A DNA stretch of 64,000 nt from positions 432,001 to 496,000 of the forward strand of contig JAJEKV010000180.1 of assembly GCA_021234155.1 (NCBI GenBank), given 5' to 3'. Below, piece by piece: positions 1 through 11,216 of this stretch (within the stretch, counting starts at the first letter, position 1; each line of letters begins with the position of its first letter). Under the pieces are notes generated by a model, which made no database searches, was not told where the DNA came from, and was given only the letters and a program-made list of their open reading frames with translations. Position numbers and translations under genes: made by a program. This DNA comes from Isoetes taiwanensis (lineage: Eukaryota > Streptophyta > Lycopodiopsida > Isoetales > Isoetaceae).

Positions 1-2
1 TC

Positions 3-356
3 TTCAAAACACTTATCATGTCCAAGCACCAGCCGTCCGGCTTGCCTTTATCTGCCTATCCTGAGTATGTTGATCCTTGGAGCAATATGAGTCTAGATAA
101 AGACCACCCTGTTGTATCCTTGCTTGATCTTTATCTCGTCCCTTGCAATCATATTCAGCGTGTTGAACTCCAGCAGACTGTTGACACCCCTACGAGCATT
201 GTTGATGTCGATGTTGTTATGATGCAACCTTTACTGGACCCCACTCAACAGCCCCTATTCTTTTCCACTCAGAGTGGTGAACCCCCAGTGTTGTTACAAC
301 CACTTTCCCATCACAGACAGGGATGTCATTCCGTATATTTAGACTCCGGAAGTTGA
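3..356 (+). pseudogene. Unrecognised retroelement coding fragment upstream of RT, cut by the window edge
   Basis: An open frame runs from the window edge to 356, with an internal ATG at 18. It contains a Pro/Gln/Leu-rich stretch and no motif I can name. It lies directly upstream of the RT remnant and in a different frame from it, so it is probably the C-terminal part of gag-protease or the protease-RT linker of the same element. No protease DTG/DSG signature is visible in it. Confidence 0.4.
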
Positions 357-419
357 AATCATTGATTAAGGAGTCAACCAACCAATCAAGTTAGCTGCCA
401 ATCTTGTCAGACCCTATAA

Positions 420-3127
420 AGCTCGCGCACTCAATCTCTTCAAAAAATTCAAGCACATCTTTGCGTGGCGTTATAAAAATATAAAAGGTATCAAAAAAGA
501 TTTGGGGGAACTCACCATTCTTACCAATCCTGGTGCATGTCCCATCTAGCAATGACAGTATAGGCTCAACCCCAGCTATCATGACCACGTCAAAGTCAAA
601 ATTGATAAACTTCTGGCTGTTGGACTTAATTATGAGGTCAAGCATCCTGAGTGGGTGAACTCCATTGTTATTGCCCTTAAGCATAATGGGAAAATACGTG
701 TTTGCGGGGATTACAGAAAACTCAAATGGCCAGGAACGAGATCATTTCCCGCTACCCTTCACGGATCAAGTTCTAGAAGAAGTAGCAGTACATGAGATGT
801 ACTCCTTCATGGATGGTTTCTCTGGCTAGAATCAAATATCCATTCGCTGAAAGATCAATGGAAAACAACATTCACCATGCTTTGGGGCACTTTTGCCTAC
901 AAAGTAGTGCCCTTTGGTTTGTCAAACTCACCATCTACTTTCCAATGCATTATGCTTTCTGTTTTTCAGGATTACATAAAAGAAAATGCTTTCCTGCAAG
1001 TTTTCCAAGATGACTTTTCTGCTTATAGCTCCATGGATGACCATCTCACCAAACTTGAGCTTGTTTTTAAAAAATGTGATGAATCGGACATTAGTTTGAA
1101 TCCCGAGAACTGTACTTTCTATGTCACTTCGAGCGTCTTTCTTGGTCGTGTTGTCAGTAAAGAAGGCATTACCACCGACCCTGCCAAGATCAGCTGTGTG
1201 CTCAAAGCTCAGGCCCCTATGAACATTACATAAACACGCTCGTTCCTTGAGAAAGTAAATTATTATGCTATTTTTATTCCCGGACTAGTTGCCATTGCAG
1301 CCCTTGCAGATCCCATTCATAAACTCACAAGTGATGAATCCACTTGGGTTTGGAATCCCCAGGCGGATGCGGCCTTTCAAAAATTGAAGGTTCTGCTTAC
1401 TCAAGCCCCTGTTCTTGTTCCACCTCAATGGGACAAACCATTTCATGTGCATGTGGATGTTTCAGCTTTTGCTATTGGTGTTGTTCTTTCTGAGGAATAT
1501 GATTCTCAGCTTGACAAACCGATTTGCTATACAAGCTAAAAACTCAACCCTGCTGAGAAAACTTATTCGGCCACGGAATGCGAAGCGCTTGGACTCATCT
1601 CCTGTGTACAACGATTTTGTCACTATCTGCTGGGTAGCAAAATCAAGCTCTTTGTGGATCGTCAAGCTCTGCTCTATCTGATCAATAAGACCATGCCCAC
1701 TGGACGTATTGCTCGCTGGATGCTGCTTCTCCAAGAGTTTGCTCCCTTTGAAATCATTCATAAGGTAAGCGGTTCTCATGTGGTGCCTGATTATCTTTCA
1801 TGCATTCACATCGATGACCCGTCCTCCAGAGTTTTCCAGATGCTCAACTCTTCTTGGTCACAGTGACGCCATACTGGTTCTACGACTACCAACAATATCT
1901 TCTATCTGGTGCCTTACCATCTAAAGATCATACACTTTCTCCTAACAAGCTGTGCTCACATCGTCAACAGTTCCTTCGTGAAGTTCGTGACTATACCATA
2001 GTTGTTGTACATCTTTACAAGCATGGCAAGGATATGATTTTGCACAGATGTGTTCTTCCTCATGAAGTCTCGGAGATTGTTCGCCAAGCCCATGAAGGCC
2101 TTGGTGGAGGTGGTGATAACACGACGCGGAAAATTCTTTTGGCTGGTTATTTTTGGCTCACGTTGTTAAAAGACGCCCATGCTCATGCGTGCCATTGTGA
2201 TCTCTGTTAGCGCATGGGAAGACCCACGACCCGTGACGCTTTATCCTTAACTCTCGTCACTACTCCATTACCCTTCAACAAATGGGGTATGGATTTTGTT
2301 GCACCCATGGATCCACCTGCTCGAAACTTGCGTGCTCGATATATCCTTATTCTCGCTGATTATGCCACGAAGTGGGCTGACACCTGTGCATTACCAGATA
2401 ACACTACTGCCAGCACGGCGCGGATGCTCTACACACATGTCATTACACGCTTCCGCTGCCACATGAAACTAATGAACGACCGAGGTGTTCATTTTGTTAA
2501 TCATACGATCAAAGAACTGATGGACTACTTGCACATCCAACATAGAAAGAGCACTTCATATTATCCACAAGGCAATGGTCTTGTGGAAAGTACCAACAAG
2601 ACCCTTATCAACATTCTCAAGAAAATTTGTGATGCTTCCAGAACAGATTGGCAGGACAAGTTACCCACTATTTTATGGGTCTATAACACTACTTACAAAA
2701 TTGCCAACTTTAATGCCTATTGAGTTGTTCTACCCACTCTTCGATTTCAACTTGCTACTACTCATGATCCTCCTGCTGCTTTACAGGAGCAGGTTTATCA
2801 ATTGCAACAATTAGATGAACTTTGCAGGGATGTTTATCTCAGGGTTCTTGCTGGGCAACAATTGCGAAAATTATGTCATGACAGACACATCAAAATCAAA
2901 ACTTTCAAGGAAGGGAATTTAATGATTCCCGGTACAAAAAATTTTCAGGTAAGCTCAAATTTCGTTGGCTTGGCCCTTACAAAATCATTCAAGTGGTCCA
3001 ACCGAGTGTGTTTCAACTCCCGGAGTTAGATGTCACTACATTACCTACTTTGGTTAATGGTTTTCGCCTCAAACCTTTTTACACGGAAACAACAGACACA
3101 ACTCACGATACAGATGTGCATGATTGA
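420..3127 (+). pseudogene. pol: Gypsy pol remnant: reverse transcriptase, RNase H, integrase
   Basis: From about 420 to 1866 one frame reads through RT and RNase H. It includes a KIRVCGDYRKL block, a VVPFGLSNSPSTF block, a decayed catalytic box (FQDD in place of the usual [YF]xDD context) and the VPDYLS end of RNase H. The frame then shifts near 1860. Integrase follows with a CHCDLC zinc half-site, although the second His of the HHCC finger is missing. Core Asp residues are in MDFVAP and NDRGVHF, and the core Glu is in NGLVES. A post-integrase GPYKI-like block closes pol, and the frame ends with TGA at 3125. In-frame stops include 547, 553, 1231, 1537 and 2208. Family assignment is firm; the clade is not resolved. 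Confidence 0.8.
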
Positions 3128-3202
3128 GTAATTGCCTTCTATTATATTCATAAAAAGAGTCAACATTACACAAAAATTGGGTATAGCCCTGACTTGGCAA
3201 TT

Positions 3203-5541
3203 ATGGCACCAACGCTGGGTACGATGGTGGAACATACCCGCATCACCCTCAATCAGAGTCTTTTGCACAGGTATTTCAACTACCTAGATGCACTCCTTTA
3301 GATTGGACTGCTTTATGAGATCATGATGTCACTGTCTATGGTCACAGTTCCCTATGCTGCCACCACACATAAGCTTGCCAACATAGCGAAGCCTCATGAA
3401 GCTTTTGTCAAGTTTTTATGGTGGATGTTCTATGGGTACTCTGTCAAGAACACCCACATCAACAAGCATTTTTTCCATACTTCTATTGCCGCTATTCACT
3501 CCAGCAGTTTTTTTGATTGGCTCCAAATTCTGTTCCAACGCCTACTCCATGAAGTCGACTATCTTCGTCAATCTCTTGGCTCGGGTCTTGATTCTGCCAT
3601 GGGTGCTCATTTCCAAACCATCATTAATCAGTGCCTTCCAGAACCTAGTCGCCTCTCTACCCGACACTTGGAAGCCACTTCTCAAGCTTCCAGTCGTACA
3701 CATTCTATCATCCGTGCAGTCAGGGAACTTCAAGAAGAGACATCTCGGCCACGCCCTAATGCCCAACCATCTCACGCCCACAAGATCCGCGCCTCACACC
3801 TTCCAAGGTCATAAATGTCCCCTCCTCTCAGTCTATTCATGTTGACGCTTCCACCTCCCATCAAGTCTCTCAAACATCCACCCACATTGTTCATCAACCG
3901 CCTTTACCTCTTCAGTCGCTTGTTCCTCCACTGACCAGAAGGGCACTGTATCAATATAAACAGATTGTTGCCAGTTGCATGCTCAAACTCTAGGAGTCGC
4001 AAGACCACTTCGTGAATGGAGTTAAAGAATATATAGATTCCACTGACGCACTGCAACGTGATCTTCAGGCTGCCCATGCTCAGAACCAAGCTTTGGAAGA
4101 AAGTCTTCAGAGTAAACATAGCGCGTTGCTGGACATTCGGACTGCCCTCCTTAAATAACAGGAGAGACGAACTGCTATGGAAGAACAACAAGCTCAACTT
4201 TAGGCTACCATCACGGAGCTTCTGGCTCAAATCACCAGAAAAGACAAACTTCTTGTTGACGCTCAGGCTCTCTACACGGGGTTGCAAAATGAGTATACCC
4301 ATCAATAGCATGCCACCACGCAGGGTGAAATTCACATTACTGTCTTGGAAGGACAGCTACCAGCAGTACAAACACAGGTCACAGAATTGCAAACGTAGCT
4401 CAGCGACATGCATAAACAAAAGCTAGTGGATGACGCTGAGATTGCTAGTCTTCAGTTGCAGGTTTCCACTCATGGCCCTTCGTCTTCCCAGGCCATTCAT
4501 ACTCACAGAAAGATCAAGGAACAATCCCGTCTCCTTACTGATAAAGACAACAAAATCCAAGATCTAGAACATCAACAGCAATAGGCAATTCAGTCTGCCG
4601 ATGCTCATCATCAGCATGAGACCTATACCATGCAGGGTAATTTTCCAAAACCCACGAGCTATTTGGACTATGTTTAGTCCCAAAGATATTTGTTTTTGCT
4701 CAAGTGGTTCACTTATAATGGAACTCTTCATGGCCCTCTCACGAGCAAGGATCTGCTCACTATATGGCCCGATCTTTCCATTGAAGACAAAGGCCTTCTT
4801 TGTGCTCTTCTTACATTTTAGCTTATTCCTTATGAAGATCAGGAATTATTTATTCTTCCTTTGTTCAACCAATGGCATATGTCATGCACTATTTTTACTT
4901 TGGCTGACACACGAGATAAGTTTGAGGACGGTCCACACCGTGCCTTTCAAGATGATTCAAACGCCAAATGGCTGTTACAACATGACAATAAATATCTTCA
5001 AGATCAGTCATGGGTCACTGCTATTCAGGCGGAGTATATGCTCGAGCTAGCTCGCCATTTGCCTCTTTGGATTGTAGAAACTTTGCTGCAAGTCCACAAA
5101 AACTTGCATGAGGACATGGGAATTCAATTCACTCAAATCTACTTACAGCACTTAGGTGCCTTCAACAGTCTCCATGCCTATCTTGACAGCAAGATCATTC
5201 CTGTGGACTGGGTTCCTCCTCCTATTAACACACTTCTTCTCTGTTCAGAATGGGAACGTTGGTGTCAAACCCTGGATGCCGATCTACTTCAAGAATTCCG
5301 CGACCAAGCTCAACAGCCTATGATACAACCTCCTTCTCAACATGATACCCCTTATGCATCATTAGGAGCATCTCCATGCCATCAGTTTCTTACTTCTGAC
5401 TGGCCCTCCTTCTTTTGGGCAAAGACTCTGGCTGGTCATGCTGATTGGACCCCTGCACACATCTCTACAGGGATGCTATCATGCCCTCCAGTTCTTCAAT
5501 TCTCATCTTCAGATTGTTATTCTTGGCCTGTAGCTAACTAA
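3203..5541 (+). pseudogene. Extra ORF downstream of integrase, with a coiled coil; function unknown
   Basis: About 75 bases after the pol stop a new ATG (3203) opens a frame that, allowing for decay, continues to 5541, or about 780 codons. The first part (3203-3814) is followed by a shift into the frame used from about 3780 onward. The middle (roughly 4030-4620) is rich in Gln, Glu and Leu with heptad-like spacing, which suggests a long coiled coil. The C-terminal 226 codons (4861-5541) look globular with conserved Trp. No membrane segment or known domain is recognised. The position matches the env-like or additional ORFs of some plant gypsy elements, but there is no homology evidence for an envelope. 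In-frame stops at 3299, 3991, 4156, 4201, 4306, 4396, 4582, 4675 and 4819 mark it as dead. Confidence 0.6.
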
Positions 5542-5549
5542 TCTGATTC

Positions 5550-6919
5550 AAAGCCTCATTGAACTATATCGATATATTCTGCCGCTCATACCAATACAGA
5601 TTTTTCTAATGGCCTCTAGGTTAAATTTGGCCACATCCAAAGTGGTTGAAAGAGGTAGTACTTCACACATCTCTTGTTCTGGCATACGCATGCTTGGTAT
5701 GTGGGGCACCTCTTCAATATAATAGCCATTGTTTTGCAACCTTGCATCATCAGTCTTGACATGTATTGCAGAAGAAAAAAAGTCAATGCATGATTTATAT
5801 ATTCTATTTCAACACATTTTAATCCAAGTATGATGTCAACATTCGCGCTTCACGAGAATATAAGGGCATTCACGCTTGGCGGCAAATGTGTTAAGCTTGA
5901 ATGTTCATTCGTGCTTGGTGTGAAGACCTATCTAGAGGACTTCACGCCAAGCGTGAACAACCAAACATTCACGCATGGCATGTGAAGTACTCGCAACAGG
6001 ACTATATATCCTTAAATCATACACACTATGCATAAAATACACAGTCTGCATGTAGACTGGGCACTTCACGCCGAACGACCAAACATTCATGCCTGGCGCG
6101 TGAAGTAATCGTGCGAGGCATATATGCTTAAATCATAGATATGAAGCTCACAGTCTGGCAGACTGTGAAGTTCACGTCTAGCATGTATGATTTAAGCTAG
6201 GTAACGATCATATTATGATTTTGATAACTTAAATCTTCAAACTTGCTCTCATAGAAGCTTGCTCTTCAAGCTTCTTCTATTCTACCTCTCTTCCATCTTA
6301 TTCCCTATCTATATAATTTGTGAGTCTTCCATCTACATTCCAATGCTAGTTATAATTTCAAAATGCAGAAGCTCTTATGCTTCTTCTTAAGAGAGAATGC
6401 AGAGACAAAAATGCACTCTAAATATTAGATGAGACGGATAAGAACGCAATATATTTGCTTATTCCTTCGATTTACAGAGTAGCATAACTCTAAGACTAAA
6501 TTATAACTGTACAAAACAATATATAACAAATATTTCAAAAATAAAAAACTTACCTTATGTTAGAATCGTAAAAAGCTTGCTTGACTTGTCTCTTGCTTCC
6601 TATCCTGCTCCAAAGCTTTCGAAATGTTCCTTGCCCGACCTTTTGGCAAATCCAACAGCTACCGCATGCAGGCACTTCAATCTGGCTTCAAGCGCCTCAA
6701 TCCAGTGTTCTGCCACATAAAACAAAATTTAGAAAACAAGAACTAACCCAGCAAATTTGCGAATGAATCGCAGCACGAATGAATAGGCTGCAATTCGTTG
6801 CTGACATACAATAGGTTCTTTTGGGACATGCAAAAAGCTAATCTCTGATTTTTAGCTAGGTTTTAATGGGTTGATTCGGTAGGCCATACATGCCTGGCGC
6901 GTATTAGCTGCCCGAAAAT
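5550..6919. other. Non-coding stretch with dyad repeats
   Basis: No credible gene is seen. At 5840-6180 there are repeated dyads built on TTCACGCC and GCGTGAA, arranged as about two copies of a 123-base unit (near 5935 and 6058) plus a partial third. Each copy carries an ACCAAACATTCA core and a Cyt-rich palindrome. The rest is AT-rich sequence without recognisable content. Confidence 0.5.
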
Positions 6920-7280
<361 letters not shown>

Positions 7281-7404
7281 ATATGATTCATTGTTTATGG
7301 GAGGCTAAACAACTGAACAACAACATCTTATTTGAAGAACAAGATCCAAGAACATCATATATATCACAGAGAAATACATTGATGAGCACGTTTAACCACC
7401 CAAC

Positions 7405-7409
7405 CGTGT
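7405..7409. other. Target site duplication CGTGT (left copy)
   Basis: CGTGT immediately precedes the 5' LTR and is repeated at 25493-25497 right after the 3' LTR. A 5-base perfect duplication is the expected integrase signature of a Ty3/gypsy insertion and fixes both element ends. Confidence 0.9.
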
Positions 7410-9042
7410 TGTGACGTTCCAGAGGAATATACGCTATAAATACGTATATTCCTGGGCCCGTCACCATACAAGTCTACCTAGGTAGCCTTGTATGCCTTAG
7501 AAAGTGGCAAGGGGTGCACATCTAAGTTAATTACTTAACTTAGATAACCTTAGGATAAGGCCCATTTCCACATGGCCTTATCCTATTGGAGCAACCGCCA
7601 CACGGCCTCATCCTAGTGGTGCCACGTGGCATCCCACGTGGACCCACACCTATATGAGCTCTAACCCTAACCCTAGACCCTTTTTCCCTGACCTAGCACC
7701 TGAGCTCTCATCCACGTGCCCGAAACCCCGTTTAGAGCACCGCTTAGATCATAGTCTAGCACGGAGGCGGCAGACCCACGGAGGGTGTGTATATGATCGT
7801 AGAAGGAGCGAGCCTTCGAACCACGTCTAGGAGCATGGAGACGCCAGGGATGGGAGGAAGCGCTTCTGGAGGAGGTAGGTTGAGTAGAGTTCATGTTAGT
7901 TCATCTGGAAGTTAGCACTCCAGATGGGTTAGTGATTCGTGTCTAGAGTAGAGCCACCCTAGATCCATTGTTGAACATCTTGAACCCTAATCAAGGAACC
8001 CTAACTGATAGATTGATATGTACGATTAGGTTAAGATGTTCATATGATATTGTTCATGATGATTATGTGATGATGGTTGATCATGATGTTCCTCTTGTGT
8101 TGGGAAGGGGGGTAGAGACCTAGGGCCATATGTAGTATGCTCCTAGTGTAGATCCCTTAGTTCCTATTAGTGCGGCCTGTGCATAGGAACCCACCGAGCT
8201 ATGGAAGCTATGATGTGACTCAGCACCACACAACGGGGCTAGAGGCAAGCTGGAGGGTGGATCCCTACCGAGTGGGGACTTCGGGGGATCCCACAGTGGG
8301 CTAGGCTTATGGTCGGTCACTTCGTGTGGGCCGAGCATGGGTCCGACACCTCCTGGGGCGATGGTGTCGCCCTGCCTCTCAAGAGTTGCAAGTGTCAGCT
8401 TGGCACTTGTTTTGGGGGTTCACTGGTGCGAATCGTGTGTGTCGCCATCGATTCTCTAGCCGCCCGTGGAGCCTCTAGACCCCCGGAAGGGGAGATGCAA
8501 CCCTTCCTACCTCGTCGGACCAGGGGAGATGCAACTCGGAGTAGTCCCAATGGGTGATGCCATGGGATTGCGTGTCCTGGAAGGTTAGAGTCATACCACG
8601 ACTTGATCTAGCCCATCCGCAAAGTATGCACAGGGAGGGGCAGATGGAGTGGTCAACCCTAGCCATTGTCTTATGCCAGCCCGCCATTGTTATGATTGAT
8701 TACGCTCTATCTTGAGACCTATCCGATCGATCGACTTCCCTTCGTGTCGGAGCCACGGGTAGGAGCTCTCATGTTTTATGGCATATGATTATGTTCTTTA
8801 TGTCTATGGATATGCGATTGAGCTATTGTATTTTATTGCTAGTTACGGCGTGTTATGCTTCCGTGATAGGAGCCCATAGGGAAGGGCGCCAAAGACACCT
8901 TTCCCCTTCCCCCCACTTTTCGGAGGATTCCGTGTCTGCGGTAGACGGAGGGCTGTCGCGGTTGATGAGCCTGGGCGGGGGATTTCTGCTTAGAGTGAAA
9001 GTGTACGGTCGGCCCGTATGTTTAGCGAGGGGCGTCGTCACA
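7410..9042 (+). repeat. 5' LTR of the chromovirus
   Basis: This is 1,633 bases starting TGTGACGTTCC and ending GTCACA. It is almost the same as 23880-25492, with small indels and a short cluster of differences near 7745-7790. It contains the expected U3 promoter elements. Confidence 0.95.
7623..7660 (+). promoter_or_regulatory. Putative LTR promoter: two G-boxes and a TATA-like element
   Basis: Two CACGTG G-boxes (7623-7628 and 7635-7640) lie 10-20 bases upstream of TATATGAG (7651). A CTAACCC doublet follows. G-boxes bind plant bZIP and bHLH factors. The same block is conserved in the 3' LTR, which fits a U3 promoter, but the transcription start is not demonstrated. Confidence 0.4.
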
Positions 9043-9043
9043 A

Positions 9044-9060
9044 TGGTATCGGAGGCGATG
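9044..9060 (+). other. Primer-binding site, initiator Met-tRNA type
   Basis: TGGTATCGGAGGC begins one base after the LTR. It resembles the complement of the 3' end of plant initiator Met-tRNA (TGGTATCAGAGCC), with a perfect first seven bases and two mismatches after that. Confidence 0.8.
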
Positions 9061-9610
9061 TTCTTGGTTGACCAAGAACTAGCACCCCTACCATAACCAT
9101 GAAAGTAATCTAACAAGCCTATAGGGGTGAGAAATAGAAATTTCCACCATTGAACCTCGAAAATAGGGGAAAATTTTTCTCCTAGGTAGTGGGTCCGAAA
9201 TTAGGTTAAGAGGTGAATGAGTCAAATTCACCTTCTAGTAAAATTGACAAAAATTATGCATCTGCATCAAATTTCACCTAAAATGGGTCAAAGAATCATG
9301 CCAATCGGAGACACGGGTGAAAAAATGGCAAATCCATAATTAATACTTCAAACTATTAGGAAATTTGAAATTCTAAGAGTATAATACGAATTTTAGTATA
9401 TGTATTAGAAATTAAACATATATTAATAATAAGGGTACTATGGTGTAATTAATAAGGGGGGCTAATAAGTAGGCCTATTAATGACAGGAGAATATTCCCA
9501 AGGACCCTCCTCTTTAAATAGTCTTGCCACCTCATTTTCCCTCCAAACCTTCCTCCACCTTATCTCTCTTGATCAGCCTTACGTCCACCCGTTTTTCTAG
9601 ACCGTTAAGT
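9061..9610 (+). other. Leader of the chromovirus RNA
   Basis: AT-rich untranslated sequence lies between the primer site and the first ORF. An upstream in-frame ATG at 9524 exists, but the histone-like start at 9611 is preferred because it begins MARTK. Confidence 0.5.
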
Positions 9611-10728
9611 ATGGCTCGCACCAAAACAGACAAACTAGGAAGTTCTGGCGAGCGACCCACGCTCTCGATGGCGCAGGTCGCAGCGGGACGCCATACGAAG
9701 AAAATCCCGGAGCACCTCCGACCTAAGAAGGGGGAAGAGGAGTTTCCCTCCAGCAGCAGCGACGCAACCTACCATGACGCTGAGGAGGACGCACCTAGCA
9801 GTAGCTCTTCATCAGCAGGCACCCAGAGAACCGGAGAATCCCGTCATTTTGGGCCTTCGGACACCGAGGTGGAAGAGCAGGTGGAAGAGCAGTGGAAGAG
9901 CAACCCCAAAGACTGCACTCAAGAGGCAGGCCCTTCAAAGCCTCCCAAGAAGAAGGGCAAGGAGAAGGTTACAGAGTGGCCAGAAGAGAGGCCGCAAGGA
10001 AGAAGAGAGAGAGAGAGAACGGGAGCTGAGGGAGCAGGAGAGGCGAACCAAGAGGAGGAATGATCGGCCCCGAAGGACCGTCGTGATTGAAGAACCTCCC
10101 CGGCGTGAAGAAGAGGAGGTGGAAGAAGGAGGAGGCGACGAGGAAGAGGAGCCGGAGGAGGGCGCACCCAAGGCCGCTTTATCCAAGCAGGGCCCGAGCC
10201 ACCTAAGGTGGTTAAGAAGCGTATATGGTGAGCCGATCCTTCGCCTTGAAGGAGGATGACTCTTCAAACGCCGCCTTCAAAGCTGCATTTCAGAATACCT
10301 CCGCCGCTGGACGAGGTATAATGACTGGTACTGTCGCCAGAATGTGGAGCGCTATATGGAGGGAGGTCGACCCAAGAAAAACCAGCCCAAGCCGCTGCCA
10401 CCACGACCCGAGAAGCCCAAGAAGGTCCACCATGGGCCTAACTCCCCGCATGCCCGAGTTTTTCGGGAGATTAAGCACTTTCAACAGTGCACTAATCTCC
10501 TGATTAGGAAGGCACCATTCGAGCGACTCATGTGGGAAGTGATGGGGAGTTAAATCACCGACTATCGGTGGCGCCTCTCCGACAACTAGGGTGTTGCAGG
10601 TAGCTGCGGAAGCAGAACTCACCCAGTTGTTCGAAGAGGGAAACCTCTGCGCAATCCATGCGAAGAGGGTGACCCTGATGCCCAAGGACTTGCACTTGGC
10701 GCGTCGCATCCGCAAGGAACGCCCTTGA
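9611..10728 (+). pseudogene. Divergent histone H3-like protein encoded by the retrotransposon (frameshifted copy)
   Basis: The ORF starts MARTKTDK, like the H3 tail start ARTK. About 230 codons of acidic, Ser- and Lys-rich linker follow. The C-terminus is an H3 histone fold: FREIKHFQQCTNLLIRKAPF (alphaN/alpha1, about 10450-10520) and [20 protein letters not shown] leading to [13 protein letters not shown] and LARRIRKER (alpha2-alpha3, about 10596-10722). Spacing matches canonical H3 residue for residue if one inserted base near 10591 is ignored. A Trp occupies the loop-1 position that is Phe in canonical H3 (YRW). In this copy the frame shifts near 10000 and near 10591, with stops at 10257, 10551 and 10587. 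It sits first after the leader, where other elements have gag. Known: H3 forms nucleosomes. Inferred: an element-encoded chromatin or packaging protein. Confidence 0.85.
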
Positions 10729-10938
10729 GGATGAAGTTTTGTGTAAATTAATGTACTTGCTAAGTTTTTCTCCTATAAATATAAAATTTTGTCACCATCT
10801 GACCTTAAATTTTGTAGGAAAATGTGTTTAAATAGCTTAATTTTACTTTAGTTTTGGCCATTATAATTGGAATGTCCAAGGGAAAAATTAATTAGTTAAA
10901 GATTCTAACTTAATTAGTCAAAATTGCAAAAATCTGAC

Positions 10939-11014
10939 GAAACTGGGTCGCGTCGCGCAAAACCCATCTGCGCCCGCGACGCAGGGCCATTTTGCGCAAC
11001 GCCACCCGATTTTG
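10939..11014 (+). repeat. Stem-loop repeat, copy 1
   Basis: The arms run inward from ACTGGGTCGCG and out through GCCACCCGATTT, pairing over about 24 bases with a few mismatches. The loop contains CCCATCTGCGCCCGCGACGC. Copy 2 lies 202 bases downstream. Confidence 0.8.
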
Positions 11015-11139
11015 CCATTTTATAGCTAATCCATGTCCAAATTAAGTAACAAAAGTTGCTAATTAAGTTAGAATCATGCTAGAGAGTCATGTTAGGATCT
11101 TTAAATCCCCTGAAACTCTTCATAAAAGTAGAAATAACC

Positions 11140-11216
11140 CGAAATCGGGTCGCGTCGCGCAAAACCCATCTGCGCCCGCGATGCAGGGCCATTTTGCGCA
11201 ACGCCACCCGATTTCG
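11140..11216 (+). repeat. Stem-loop repeat, copy 2
   Basis: Nearly identical to copy 1, with better pairing: the left arm CGAAATCGGGTCGCG pairs with the right arm ending CCACCCGATTTCG. The GC content contrasts sharply with the AT-rich spacer. It could be an RNA packaging or translation signal, or a tiny inserted element; nothing here decides. Confidence 0.8.

Larger units (their letters stand above)
1..5541 (+). mobile_element. Degenerate Ty3/gypsy LTR retrotransposon (3' part, no LTR seen)
   Basis: Plus-strand remnants of reverse transcriptase, RNase H and integrase lie in the Ty3/gypsy order, followed by an extra long ORF. The element enters the window already inside its coding region, so gag and the 5' LTR would be upstream. 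I could not identify a 3' LTR. Reading frames are interrupted by many stops and a few frameshifts, so this is an old, inactive copy. It is unrelated in detail to the chromovirus at 7.4-25.5 kb. Confidence 0.8.

Noticed and set aside
391-684. Minus-strand 97-residue frame
   Set aside because: It lies antisense to the gypsy RT remnant, whose plus-strand reading matches RT motifs.
7662-7678. CTAACCCTAACCC, telomere-like
   Set aside because: Only two repeats, inside an LTR and identical in both LTRs. Treated as promoter-proximal sequence, not an interstitial telomere.
9919-10267. Ser/Pro/Leu-rich minus-strand frames
   Set aside because: They are antisense shadows of the acidic and Arg/Glu-rich linker of the H3-like ORF.
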